Numbered from the stretch's first letter, positions 1 to 7,916 are shown. The stretch: DNA of 64,000 nt from Candidatus Aegiribacteria sp. (GCA_030594645.1 JAUVEU010000002.1:20949-84948), one strand, 5' to 3'. Notes: generated by a model from the letters alone, not told the origin. A program made the numbers and translations.

Positions 1-1
1 G

Positions 2-268
2 ACAGGTTATACAGGGGAACTCAAATCGAAAAGCCCAATGTTAAAAGTCAATCCCGCAATACTAAATAATAATTTTTTTATATCCTCTGTTGAAATTGAT
101 GAAACCAATTCAAAAAATACAAATCCTAAACAAACGCTAGAACCATCGGAAGAAATAGAGACAATACTGATAGAACAAGAAAAGATAAAGGATTTCTTAA
201 TAGGGCAGAGCAAACAAGGTATAGACATAGGGGTAGGGTTATGGTTTTTATTGTATCAGTTAAATTGA
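2..268 (+). CDS. Partial hypothetical protein, C-terminal 88 residues, first cassette
   Basis: An open frame runs from the window edge to a TGA at 266-268 with no stop, so the gene starts outside the window. An internal ATG lies at 38 but nothing marks it as the true start. The protein is unrecognised: it is rich in Asn, Glu and Ile, has a hydrophilic middle and ends in a short hydrophobic tail (GLWFLLYQLN). The DNA is AT-rich compared with the genes after 1.2 kb. A TATAACAA box begins four bases after the stop, which is the usual arrangement of a gene and its recombination site in an integron cassette. A competing minus-strand frame exists but fits the array direction less well. Confidence 0.45.
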   Translation, partial: TGYTGELKSKSPMLKVNPAILNNNFFISSVEIDETNSKNTNPKQTLEPSEEIETILIEQEKIKDFLIGQSKQGIDIGVGLWFLLYQLN

Positions 269-271
269 ATG

Positions 272-345
272 TATAACAATTCAATCAACCGGACTTTTTC
301 CGGGGCTTCGCCGCTCCAAAAGCCGGTTATTTTAAATGTTCGCGC
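272..345 (+). other. Imperfect attC-like integron recombination site
   Basis: The site starts with TATAACAA (272-279), the same box as the clearer site at 964. It is followed by an inverted repeat, AACCGGACTTTT (287-298) against AAAAGCCGGTT (318-328), which pair except for one unpaired A, as expected for an extrahelical base of an attC hairpin. The region between them can form a further small GC hairpin. The 3' end (ATGTTCG, 336-342) keeps the GTT but not the RRRY of the canonical GTTRRRY box, so the site may be decayed or divergent. Confidence 0.5.
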
Positions 346-365
346 CGCGCTGCGCGCGGCCCGAA
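339..365. repeat. GC-rich hairpin in the cassette leader
   Basis: GCCGCGC (344-350) and GCGCGGC (354-360) are perfect inverted repeats around a TGC loop. The stem can extend with TTCG (339-342) against CGAA (362-365). It lies between the first attC-like site and the promoter of the toxin-antitoxin cassette. No T-run follows on either strand, so it is not a standard terminator. It could be the remains of a second attC core. Confidence 0.5.
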
Positions 366-425
366 TGCCGAGTTGACCTGAAAACTGGAATCCAACGAAA
401 AGAATATTCGAGCCATACAATAATA

Positions 426-454
426 TTGACAAATAGCCATACTTTAGCAATATT
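426..454 (+). promoter_or_regulatory. Candidate promoter of brnT-brnA
   Basis: A perfect -35 box TTGACA lies at 426-431 and an AATATT -10-like box at 449-454, 17 bases apart and just upstream of the brnT ATG at 461. The -10 matches only 4 of 6 consensus bases and the leader would be very short. An own promoter fits a toxin-antitoxin cassette, which does not depend on the integron promoter. Confidence 0.4.
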
Positions 455-460
455 TGAATC

Positions 461-742
461 ATGAAAAAGAAACCGGATTTTCGGTGGGATGAGAACAAGG
501 ACCGGCTGAACCAGAAAATACATGGTGTATCCTTCGCTTTAGCTCAGCTGGCATTCCTTGATCCCTACAGGATCATCCTGGAGGATGCATCGCATAGTCA
601 ACAAGAGCATCGATTCTACTGCATAGGCCGGGTTACAGAAGGAATAATGACAGTAAGATTCAGCTACCGTAACAGACAGATCAGGATTATCGGAGCAGGA
701 TATTGGCGAAAGGGAAAACGAATTTATGAAGACCAAAATTAA
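461..742 (+). CDS. brnT: BrnT family type II toxin (DUF497)
   Basis: This 93-residue protein has the full BrnT pattern: an N-terminal FRWDENKD segment, the KIHGVSF motif, a DPYR segment, DASHSQQEHR, an IGRVTEG turn and a C-terminal RIIGAGYWRKGKR basic strand. BrnT is a RelE-fold ribonuclease that stops translation when its antitoxin is lost. The toxin gene comes first and overlaps the antitoxin gene by 17 bases, the usual BrnTA order. No strong ribosome binding site precedes the ATG. The pair sits between two attC-type sites, so it is probably one mobile cassette. Such cassettes are known to stabilise integron arrays; that role here is inferred. Confidence 0.88.
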   Translation: MKKKPDFRWDENKDRLNQKIHGVSFALAQLAFLDPYRIILEDASHSQQEHRFYCIGRVTEGIMTVRFSYRNRQIRIIGAGYWRKGKRIYEDQN

Positions 743-956
743 GTACACTGATGAGCAAATGGACCAAGTCAGGATAGTGAAGGATTTCCTCCCCTCTCCT
801 GAAGAACTTGCCCTCAAAGATGAGACGGTGAAGATTACCATCTCTCTAACACGGCGTAGTATTGACTTCTTCAAGAAAGAGGCTGCGCTTCACAACACTC
901 AATACCAGAGAATGATACGAACTCTCCTGGATGAGTACGTAGCACATCAGAGATAA
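726..956 (+). CDS. brnA: BrnA family antitoxin
   Basis: This 76-residue partner of the toxin gene overlaps it by 17 bases. The C-terminal half (VKITISLTRRSIDFFKKEA through LLDEYV) has the short beta strand and two helices of a ribbon-helix-helix domain, which in BrnA binds the operon promoter as a dimer. The N-terminal half is acidic and probably wraps the toxin. By family precedent it neutralises BrnT and represses the operon with it. The stop codon lies 8 bases before the TATAACAA box of the following attC, which is compact cassette spacing. Confidence 0.82.
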   Translation: MKTKIKYTDEQMDQVRIVKDFLPSPEELALKDETVKITISLTRRSIDFFKKEAALHNTQYQRMIRTLLDEYVAHQR

Positions 957-960
957 GTGT

Positions 961-1033
961 GCTATAACAATCGAATTGAGCTGACTTTACTCGTTTTAGG
1001 CAGTGTCACAGCAGCTCATTCGAGGCGTTAGAT
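961..1033 (+). other. attC integron recombination site
   Basis: The site opens with TATAACAA (964-970 region), has a left arm TCGAATTGAGCTG (971-983) and a right arm CAGCTCATTCGA (1012-1023), and closes with GTTAGAT (1027-1033), which fits GTTRRRY exactly. The arms are fully complementary apart from one extra T on the left, the extrahelical base that sets attC strand polarity. Recombination would cut between G1027 and T1028. No integrase gene is in the window; it should lie to the left or elsewhere on the chromosome. Confidence 0.82.
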
Positions 1034-1112
1034 TTCGCAAGCTTGCAGGCAGGATGTATTGTAGTAAACTATTCTGAATATGGCCGAATTAAATTAAATA
1101 GCAAGATTACTT

Positions 1113-1154
1113 ATGAAAGCAATTGTATGCACAAAATACGGACCACCGGAAGTG
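1113..1154 (+). pseudogene. Fragment of an MDR-family dehydrogenase N-terminus
   Basis: The first 14 codons read MKAIVCTKYGPPEV, which is the characteristic start of zinc-type alcohol dehydrogenase / quinone oxidoreductase proteins. After this the frame continues to a stop near 1289 but shows nothing typical of the family and runs antisense into the methyltransferase gene. It is best read as the left end of a lost gene, cut off by a deletion or rearrangement beside the attC site. A 14-residue match could be chance, though the position makes decay likely. Confidence 0.45.
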
Positions 1155-1209
1155 AAACCAATTACTCAAAGATCTGAATATCCAAAGGATAGCAAATGCT
1201 GGAAGCCAC

Positions 1210-1914
1210 TTATGGCGGTGTTGATACAGGCGCCAAATCCACTTTCTTATAGGTTTCGCAGAAAACACTGGATACATCTACTTCCGTGATCTCGGGATCG
1301 CATCCGACTCGTGAGCAAAGCATCCTCCAATCATCAGGTGTGAGCCGTCCGGCACGGAAGCCATCCCTGCAGACGATTACACCATCGCCCGATGCAGCGT
1401 GGTCGATCGGGCCAATCAAGCCTGCCTTAGCCTGCGCCTGGAACCATGCAAGGCGATACTGCCAGAATTGATCCGAGTAAGTAGAGAACAGCATAATTCC
1501 TCGCGAACGGGTGACGCGAAAAGCCTCCAGCAGTAGGGCCTCCTGATTGACCCCAAAAGCACATATTCCGTTTTGAACACAGATGACCGCGTCGAACTTG
1601 CCGGTTGCGAATTGTAAATCAAGAGCATTCATGTTCAAGAACTCGCAGCGAGAATGTTCACCTGCCAGCTCACGCGCCATCTCAAGACTCTCTATGGCGG
1701 TGTCAACTCCGATCACCCTTCGCGCGACCTCCGCAAGGCGGAAGGTCACTCGGCCGTACCCGCAGCCCAGCTCCAATACAGTATCTGAAGGCCGCACGCG
1801 GCTCAACACATGCCTGATTTCAGCTTCCATGTACTGCCTGACTCGAGGAGAGGCCAGTTCGTAACAGAACTTCAAGCGGTAACCGGATAGTTTTTCAGCG
1901 TAGTAATCAGTCAT
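1210..1914 (-). CDS. Class I SAM-dependent methyltransferase
   Basis: The 234-residue protein carries the class I methyltransferase motif I (VLELGCGYGRVT, about residues 45-56), an acidic motif II (VIGVDTAIES) and a post-II region ending KFDAVICVQNG. This is a Rossmann fold that transfers a methyl group from S-adenosylmethionine. The substrate cannot be told; the small C-terminal region is not diagnostic. An AGGG sequence lies 8 bases before the ATG. The gene looks more GC-rich than its neighbours and sits next to the integron edge and a gene fragment, which suggests recent transfer. Confidence 0.8.
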   Translation of the reverse strand: MTDYYAEKLSGYRLKFCYELASPRVRQYMEAEIRHVLSRVRPSDTVLELGCGYGRVTFRLAEVARRVIGVDTAIESLEMARELAGEHSRCEFLNMNALDLQFATGKFDAVICVQNGICAFGVNQEALLLEAFRVTRSRGIMLFSTYSDQFWQYRLAWFQAQAKAGLIGPIDHAASGDGVIVCRDGFRAGRLTPDDWRMLCSRVGCDPEITEVDVSSVFCETYKKVDLAPVSTPP

Positions 1915-1943
1915 GGAGTTTCCCTGCGCTCATCGAATTCACA

Positions 1944-3011
1944 TCATCTTGCTTCTGCCTGGTCCTGACTAATTCGACGCCATGTAGAATCCATATCAGC
2001 GGGGATCTCAATCTCGCTGCTGCCTGGTTTAAGATGCAGTGTCAACGCGCCAACCGGACAGGTCGTAACGCATAATCCACAACCGATGCACCTATCACTA
2101 TTCAGAATAACAGCATCTTCACCCATGGTAAAAGCCTGCATCTGGCATCGATCCATACAGACCCCGCAACCGATACATGTTTCAGGCTCAAGTGTGACGA
2201 TGAATGAACTGGCTACGATCTCGGCTGGCCTGGGATGACGCTGTATGCTTTGCAGAATACCGCAGCAGCAGCTGCAGCAGCAGCAGATGGCAGCGACATC
2301 TCTGGAATTGGTCGGCTGGAGAACCAGATTGTCCGCGTCAGCTCTGGCCAGAATCTCCAGAACCTCAGCCTGGTCAATATAGCGACCCATACCGCCTCGA
2401 ACGTAATAGTCAGCCCAATCGCCGAACATCAGGCATGCCTCCTCAATAGCATCGCAGCCATTTCCCTCCATTTTAGCCTGAAGGCGGCAAATACAGGGGG
2501 CAACAGCGTACCTGTCCTGAGCTTTGATCAATTCTTTGACCCTGTCATATGGAAACGCTTCGAGATGAGGTTCGATACTCTGATTGATAGGGATGATTCG
2601 CATTTGCGGAATCGTCCTGACAGGCCTTCTTCGCTTCTGTGTACTCCAGTAATCATCAAGATCCCTGATCAGATCCTCACTTAGATTGTTTACCTGAAAT
2701 TCATAAATCCCTATTACGAATGGAGCGGCAAGATAGAGAGGAGAACCCTTTTCAGGATGGACGGAAAAGATCAGCCCTTTTATGGCCATCTCATCAAGTC
2801 TCTTCTCCGTTTCTATATGAGGAAGAGCAGCTCTATCAGCAATAATCCGGACTTCCTCCCGGTTAAGTGTAAGATGTACTGCCAGTTCCGCTTCCTCAGG
2901 AGTAAACAGCCTTTGGAGCAGGCGCAGCTCCGCGCCGGTATGACTTGGAGCAAAACCACCGGGAAGCTTATCAAGATGATCCGCTAATTTCTGATAAATA
3001 TTCTCATGCAT
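1944..3011 (-). CDS. 4Fe-4S protein with ICCCCSCCCG motif
   Basis: This is a 355-residue cytoplasmic protein. Residues 1-100 look helical and winged-helix-like. Residues 170-195 hold CIC and two further cysteines (C186, C193). Residues 242-251 read ICCCCSCCCG with seven cysteines. Residues 279-289 and 308-318 are two CxxCxxCxxxC motifs, each binding a 4Fe-4S cluster as in 2[4Fe-4S] ferredoxins. Related proteins of anaerobes carry CNCCxCCC at the cysteine run, so this belongs to a known but uncharacterised redox family. Its role, probably electron transfer or sensing, is inferred. It starts 14 bases after the stop of the DUF5916 gene and is likely co-transcribed with it. Confidence 0.8.
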   Translation of the reverse strand: MHENIYQKLADHLDKLPGGFAPSHTGAELRLLQRLFTPEEAELAVHLTLNREEVRIIADRAALPHIETEKRLDEMAIKGLIFSVHPEKGSPLYLAAPFVIGIYEFQVNNLSEDLIRDLDDYWSTQKRRRPVRTIPQMRIIPINQSIEPHLEAFPYDRVKELIKAQDRYAVAPCICRLQAKMEGNGCDAIEEACLMFGDWADYYVRGGMGRYIDQAEVLEILARADADNLVLQPTNSRDVAAICCCCSCCCGILQSIQRHPRPAEIVASSFIVTLEPETCIGCGVCMDRCQMQAFTMGEDAVILNSDRCIGCGLCVTTCPVGALTLHLKPGSSEIEIPADMDSTWRRISQDQAEAR

Positions 3012-3025
3012 AATAACTCACCGGA

Positions 3026-5200
3026 TCAGATCGGAAGATACCAGGTCAGCTTGGCATAGAAGCCGACATCAGGTGTACCGAAGCTGCCTTCTTCGTTCTC
3101 CTCGAAGAGGTTCTCCACCAGGAAGTAGAACATGCTTCCGGGCAGATACTGCCAGCTGAACAGCATATTCGCGGTTATCTCACCGCTTTCACTCTCCTGC
3201 GACTGTGTGTAATCCATCCTGAACTTAGAATACTGAGAGAATAGTCTGAGATTCATGTCAGGATTGAAGATGTAATTAACACGAAGGATAAGGGATTTCC
3301 AGTAAGTATCTCTTGTGTCCCAGTCAGAAATATCCCAGTTGTAATTAGTACCGCCATCGGTGTTGAACATGTTCCCTTCAAGACCAACGGTAAGAGCCGC
3401 AGAAGGTCTGAATCTGAATGTAGCCTGGTAATTATGGAAAGTCCCGCCTGATTCCCATTGGCCCGCACCGAAGCCGGCCCTTCCATATAGCACATCGAAA
3501 TGGTTAGTCCCCAGCCAGCTGTAGAAATTGGCATGGTCACCGTAAGTGTGACCTTCGGGTCCTTCATAGGGATTGAAGACCTCTCCCGAGTAATTACCTT
3601 CTATCCCGAAGTTCACGCCATTCATCAGAGTAGCGTGAGTGCTGAGATCGACATTCTGAACGGTAACTTCTCCATGGAGCTGTTTCGCGTAGCGAACTCC
3701 ACCGTGGTAACCTATCTCGCTGAATGTTTCTTCTGGCCGGATGTTGTGCCAGAAGTGGCCCCATGATTCCCAGAAACCGTTTTCTGTAGTGAATCCGGTA
3801 CCGTTTACATTGAAATTCTCCCCAACGTACCTGAATCCGGATTCATATCCGATACGGCTGCGTATTTTATTGAATTCTATCTCATAGGCTCCATCATCTT
3901 CAAGTCCGGTGTTCCAGCTCCTTGCAGCAGCCAGGCTCACGAGATGGTTCCCAGGTATTTCGAAGGCTCCATCAAGCGCCAGAGCTGTGTTATGCTCTGC
4001 GTCAAATTCCTCCTGCTTCCAGGATTCTCTGGAAACGGCAGATATACCAATATAGCTATATGTTCCAAAGTCTTTGACTGTTCTGAATATCCCGTAGTTG
4101 GTCGCGGGAACCAGTATTAGAGTATCCTCCGAAACCTTTGCGGTGACCGCGTCCAGGAATCCGAATCTGAATCCACCGCTTAGCGAGCCGGATATCTTGC
4201 CTCCGCCAATTATCGGAATCACATCACCATTTGGCGCGACAGCACCAATTCGACGAGAATAGAACATCATGAACGGCATTCTGAAAACATTCTGAGATTC
4301 CAGGAAGAAAGGTCGTCTCTCCTGCAGGAACAGTTCAAAATGTGACAGATTCATCTCAACCGCGTCCGCTTCGATCTGACCGAAATCGGGATTCACTGTG
4401 AAATCAGCAGCGACGCTGCTTCCTATACCAAGTTTCATGTCAACACCCGCATTGAAAGTGTTGTCCCATTCATCCGGTTCTGAATCATGGATGGAACGCT
4501 CAGAGGCGTACGGTCTGATCTCGAGACCGAGTGATCCTTCGATACCTTCGATACCGTTCAAATCAGCGAAGGTTTCAAGGTCGGCCATGGGGCCGCCCTC
4601 GGAAAGAACGTACCATCCGTTCTCACGGGTTTTACCGAGTATCCTCTGAAAGTTGACTGTCCATGACTGGGCATCACTTGTCTGATCGAATCTAAGGCAG
4701 CTGAAGGGAATGGCGAATTCCGCTGTCCAGCCACCATCCGTAACACTGGTACCGCTCTCCCAGACCGCGTCCCAGCTGTAATCCCAGCCACCGCGAGGAT
4801 TTACTTTGGAGTCCATCTGAGAGTTGGCAAGGCTGATCTCGAAACTGGTTGCCTCCCTGCCGTCTCCCCACGTATCGAGGAGAATAGCGATCCATTCACC
4901 TGTGATGTAATCATCCCTGGGAGTAAGCGCGTTCAGCATAGTGGTCGGGTCGGGATCATTCATACTGAAGGCAAAATAGATATGGCTGTCATTGTAGAGA
5001 ATGAATATTTCTGTTTCTTCTGTCATCTCGGCTCCGTACTCAGGGCCATACTGCATAAGCCTGCAGCAGACAGTCTCCGCCTGCGACCAGACAGCGTCAT
5101 CAAGAACACCGTCAATCGAGGGGCCGTCCTGAATCCTGACCGCGTTCAAAGGCAGAGGAGTGGAAAGCGTTCCGATAAGCAGGATAATTGATACTAACAT
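3026..5200 (-). CDS. DUF5916 protein, CBM9-like domain plus outer-membrane barrel
   Basis: A 724-residue exported protein. A hydrophobic signal peptide covers about residues 1-20. Residues 20-205 form a family-9 carbohydrate-binding-like domain (IDGVLDDAVWSQA near the start, WTAEFAIPF at the end). The rest is a DUF5916 region with the hallmark DFTVNPDFGQIEAD, the ERRPFFLE segment and YSRRIGA, followed by alternating beta strands ending in a C-terminal aromatic-rich strand, as in an outer-membrane barrel. The function of DUF5916 is unknown; surface binding or transport of a ligand is inferred. GGAGG lies 4 bases before the ATG. A paralogue is at 13854. Confidence 0.85.
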   Translation of the reverse strand: MLVSIILLIGTLSTPLPLNAVRIQDGPSIDGVLDDAVWSQAETVCCRLMQYGPEYGAEMTEETEIFILYNDSHIYFAFSMNDPDPTTMLNALTPRDDYITGEWIAILLDTWGDGREATSFEISLANSQMDSKVNPRGGWDYSWDAVWESGTSVTDGGWTAEFAIPFSCLRFDQTSDAQSWTVNFQRILGKTRENGWYVLSEGGPMADLETFADLNGIEGIEGSLGLEIRPYASERSIHDSEPDEWDNTFNAGVDMKLGIGSSVAADFTVNPDFGQIEADAVEMNLSHFELFLQERRPFFLESQNVFRMPFMMFYSRRIGAVAPNGDVIPIIGGGKISGSLSGGFRFGFLDAVTAKVSEDTLILVPATNYGIFRTVKDFGTYSYIGISAVSRESWKQEEFDAEHNTALALDGAFEIPGNHLVSLAAARSWNTGLEDDGAYEIEFNKIRSRIGYESGFRYVGENFNVNGTGFTTENGFWESWGHFWHNIRPEETFSEIGYHGGVRYAKQLHGEVTVQNVDLSTHATLMNGVNFGIEGNYSGEVFNPYEGPEGHTYGDHANFYSWLGTNHFDVLYGRAGFGAGQWESGGTFHNYQATFRFRPSAALTVGLEGNMFNTDGGTNYNWDISDWDTRDTYWKSLILRVNYIFNPDMNLRLFSQYSKFRMDYTQSQESESGEITANMLFSWQYLPGSMFYFLVENLFEENEEGSFGTPDVGFYAKLTWYLPI

Positions 5201-5232
5201 GATTCCTCCCTACACCGATTGAGTTTTGACTA

Positions 5233-5262
5233 ATCATAACCTTTCACGACCGTAAAAGTCAA
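5233..5262 (-). promoter_or_regulatory. Sigma70-type promoter of the DUF5916 / 4Fe-4S operon
   Basis: On the minus strand TTGACT (5262-5257) and TATGAT (5238-5233) are separated by 18 bases and lie about 35 bases before the ATG at 5200. Each box matches 5 of 6 consensus bases. The surrounding DNA is AT-rich, including an upstream A/T tract that could act as an UP element. Confidence 0.6.
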
Positions 5263-5369
5263 ATATTTTTTCGTATATTATTTTACTGCAATGTTTTATG
5301 GGATTGTATCAGATAACTTTAAACATGATCTCCCGAGTCCGGCGTTCCGTTCTGGTGAATATTCGGGAT

Positions 5370-6809
5370 TTACTGTCCGGCGGGTTCTGATGAAACGTGA
5401 AGAATTTCCATTGATGGACTTATCCAGTTTACCAGAAGTATTTCATGATCCGAAGCGTAGTCTGCAGCTGTTGGGCCTGCCCAGTAATCTTTAACGATCC
5501 AGATACTGTCATACTCATGCAGCAGGCTGTCAATAACCTCATCTGCCGCACCACGAAAATTCAGGTTTTCCGTGTAGGGATCTATCACATCGAATACGAT
5601 TCTGGTAGTATTCTCATCGCAGTAGTAATCCCAGATCAACCCTCCGGACTGTCCACCAATGACAAGAACGCTCTCATCGTGTTCAATTCTATTTTCAACG
5701 AATTCTACTGCGGCACGCCAGTCAGCTCTGTGATAGGGAAAGCTGCTGATATTGTAATATGGAGACAACATTATGGCTGTTACGACAAGAATCACAGGAC
5801 CTGCATATTTCCATCTTTCAGCCGCGAAAGCGATTGCGAAAGCAAGCGGAATCCATAGTATCGTAAGATGCCTGACAGTTGGGTCTTCCTTCAGGAATAT
5901 CAGAAAGGGAAGCAGAAATACAAGCAATAGCCAATTTCTGAATTTGCTTTTTAGAGTATTTCGCAGGAAAAGGTTGATAAGCAGCAACAACTGCCCGCCG
6001 CAAAAGATGCACCAGAAGACTATCTGTTTCTTATCGGTCAGAAACTGTCTGCCCGCCTCAATAAGAAGGCCTCCTGGAATAAGCCGCGCGAACACCGCTG
6101 GTATCCGAAACAAAAAACGGTACTTCAGAACAGCAGCCATGTCCATCCCAGCTCTGCTCATTCTAGCCGCCCTGAACGCAGCCTGTTTGATCAAGAGCAA
6201 ACAGAAGGGTGAATAGAACAGCAGAAACAGGCAGATCATAAGAACAAATCGACTGAATTTAAGCCGATCCTGGCGGGATACCGTGAAATAGAGCCCGAAT
6301 CCGGCTGCAATATACAGCGCAAAAAGATGCTGAATGAGCATTCCTATCAACGCTACGGGAATAAGAGCAAACGCGGCTCTCCTGTTTCCATGCCATGCTC
6401 TATCCGCGATATCAATAAAAAGAAACCCGAAAAATGCTGTAATACCGTACAGCCAGGCTTCCTGTCCGAGAGAGACAGCGAACGGTGAAACGGCCCAGAT
6501 CAATCCTGCCCAGAAAGCAGATTTCATGTTTATTTTGCGTGAAATGAAAGCCATAAGCGGGATGGCGGCCATAGCCGAAGCAAGAGCTGAAATTACCCTT
6601 AATCCCGCTTCACTGTTTCCAAATACTATTGTTGAAAGTTTGATGAACATAAAGGCCAGCGGCGGATGTGGTGAACCTGCCGTAGACATTGCGATCAGAT
6701 CAGTAATGCTTCTGTCCATGAGTCCCGCGGCGTATGCTTCATCAACCCACAGGCTCTTTGAGCCGATACATATCAGGCGAAGTGCAAGACCAGCTGCAAA
6801 AACAATCAA
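5370..6809 (-). CDS. GT39/ArnT-like membrane glycosyltransferase
   Basis: An integral membrane protein of about 480 residues with around ten hydrophobic segments. Near the N-terminus it has SLWVDEAYAAG with the acidic residue of the first external loop, then SPHPPLAFMFIKL, both typical of the protein mannosyltransferase/ArnT superfamily (GT-C fold). These enzymes move a sugar from a polyprenyl-phosphate donor to a protein or lipid outside the membrane. The acceptor is unknown here. The start is doubtful: the given TTG at 6809 sits inside a hydrophobic segment, and about 30 further in-frame codons extend upstream to a TGA without any ATG, GTG or TTG. Confidence 0.75.
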   Translation of the reverse strand: MIVFAAGLALRLICIGSKSLWVDEAYAAGLMDRSITDLIAMSTAGSPHPPLAFMFIKLSTIVFGNSEAGLRVISALASAMAAIPLMAFISRKINMKSAFWAGLIWAVSPFAVSLGQEAWLYGITAFFGFLFIDIADRAWHGNRRAAFALIPVALIGMLIQHLFALYIAAGFGLYFTVSRQDRLKFSRFVLMICLFLLFYSPFCLLLIKQAAFRAARMSRAGMDMAAVLKYRFLFRIPAVFARLIPGGLLIEAGRQFLTDKKQIVFWCIFCGGQLLLLINLFLRNTLKSKFRNWLLLVFLLPFLIFLKEDPTVRHLTILWIPLAFAIAFAAERWKYAGPVILVVTAIMLSPYYNISSFPYHRADWRAAVEFVENRIEHDESVLVIGGQSGGLIWDYYCDENTTRIVFDVIDPYTENLNFRGAADEVIDSLLHEYDSIWIVKDYWAGPTAADYASDHEILLVNWISPSMEILHVSSEPAGQ

Positions 6810-6971
6810 GTATGGTATCCAGCTGTTCTCTTTCAGGTATTTCCGAAGTATGGTCTTTTCGGTGAACAGTATATTTACCCTTTCGCGCAGTTCATAATAT
6901 CTATTTCAATTCAGGAAGGAAATACTCAACCTCTTATCTTAACAACTGAAATCCGAATTGGAAATGGCGGA

Positions 6972-7913
6972 CTAAATAAATCTGCACCCGCCTCCACATT
7001 TACTGTACCGCGAACATTTCTCGCAATCCGGCATCCTGGATTTCCTGCGGAATTCAGCTACAGCAGGGTTTTCAATAAGATCCTTAAAAGAGGATTCAAG
7101 AAGACTGCCAAGAATCTCAGGACTCTGTTCACAGATTCTTAGTCCTCCGGATGGGTCGACAGCCCATTTTCTTTCTCCGCACACGCAGGATCCGAATTCA
7201 ATTCCGGGATATCTGTCATGTCGAAGCAGACAATCCTCAACAGGAATTGAAGCGTATACGGTTATCCCAAGAGAAGAAGCTTTTTTGGAGGCAGCACTCA
7301 GGCTGTTATCAAGCTGCATCAATGCTGGAAGCAGATCAGGATTCCTGTGCCCCTCGCCTCCGGGGACGAATCTGTTCAGAGCAACCGCATCCGCAGAGAG
7401 AGCAAAAGCAAGCTCGATGACTTTTCCAGCTTCGCCTTCATTCAGCGAAGTCATAATGTGAGACACGATCAAACTGGCCCCAGCACTCTTTACAGCAAGC
7501 ATTGCCCTCTTAACTTTCGCGAATCCGTCGAACCCTGTAAGTCCGTAGTAGCCTGCTTCGGATATGGAAGGAATTGAAATGTCAAACCAGCTGACACCGG
7601 CGTCAGTAAGCTTTTCTGCGGATTCCGTATCGAGCAGGATGCCATTTGAAACGACTCCAACTTTTATACCTCTAGACCTGAACAGCATAGCGATATCTGC
7701 GAGATCCTCGCGAAGGAGGGGTTCTCCTCCTGTCAAAGCAACAGAAACCGGATGAGCAGCTACAATTGAGTCGGCGAGAAGAGCGATCTTTTCCAATGGA
7801 AGTTCAACAGGAATGGAATAGTCCCTGGATTTCCAGACGTTATAGCAGAATCTGCATTCAAGATTGCATCGAGGAGTAACTTCGAAAACTATTATTGGAT
7901 CAGCGAAATGCAA
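6972..7913 (-). CDS. Radical SAM protein with C-terminal SPASM-like cysteines
   Basis: The 313-residue protein has the radical SAM CxxxCxxC motif (TPRCNLECRFC, residues 13-23), the GGEPLL motif for SAM binding near residue 62, and a TIM-barrel-length core. Its C-terminal 50 residues contain CEQSPE, then CEKCSRYSKCGGGC, fitting a SPASM or twitch auxiliary cluster domain. Family members modify peptides, proteins or small molecules, including RiPPs and sulfatases. The substrate is unknown. It follows the secreted-protein gene (7917) with 3 bases between them, so the two are almost certainly one operon. Confidence 0.85.
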   Translation of the reverse strand: MHFADPIIVFEVTPRCNLECRFCYNVWKSRDYSIPVELPLEKIALLADSIVAAHPVSVALTGGEPLLREDLADIAMLFRSRGIKVGVVSNGILLDTESAEKLTDAGVSWFDISIPSISEAGYYGLTGFDGFAKVKRAMLAVKSAGASLIVSHIMTSLNEGEAGKVIELAFALSADAVALNRFVPGGEGHRNPDLLPALMQLDNSLSAASKKASSLGITVYASIPVEDCLLRHDRYPGIEFGSCVCGERKWAVDPSGGLRICEQSPEILGSLLESSFKDLIENPAVAEFRRKSRMPDCEKCSRYSKCGGGCRFI

Positions 7914-7916
7914 GGT

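Noticed and set aside
344..360. GC hairpin as a terminator
   Set aside because: No T-run follows on either strand, so it is described as a structural repeat instead.
539..874. 111-codon minus-strand ORF
   Set aside because: It is a shadow of brnT and brnA, whose protein motifs are clear on the plus strand.
2255..2295. A GCA/CAG trinucleotide-like repeat on the plus strand
   Set aside because: It is simply the reverse complement of the cysteine codons in the iron-sulfur protein; no separate repeat element is needed.
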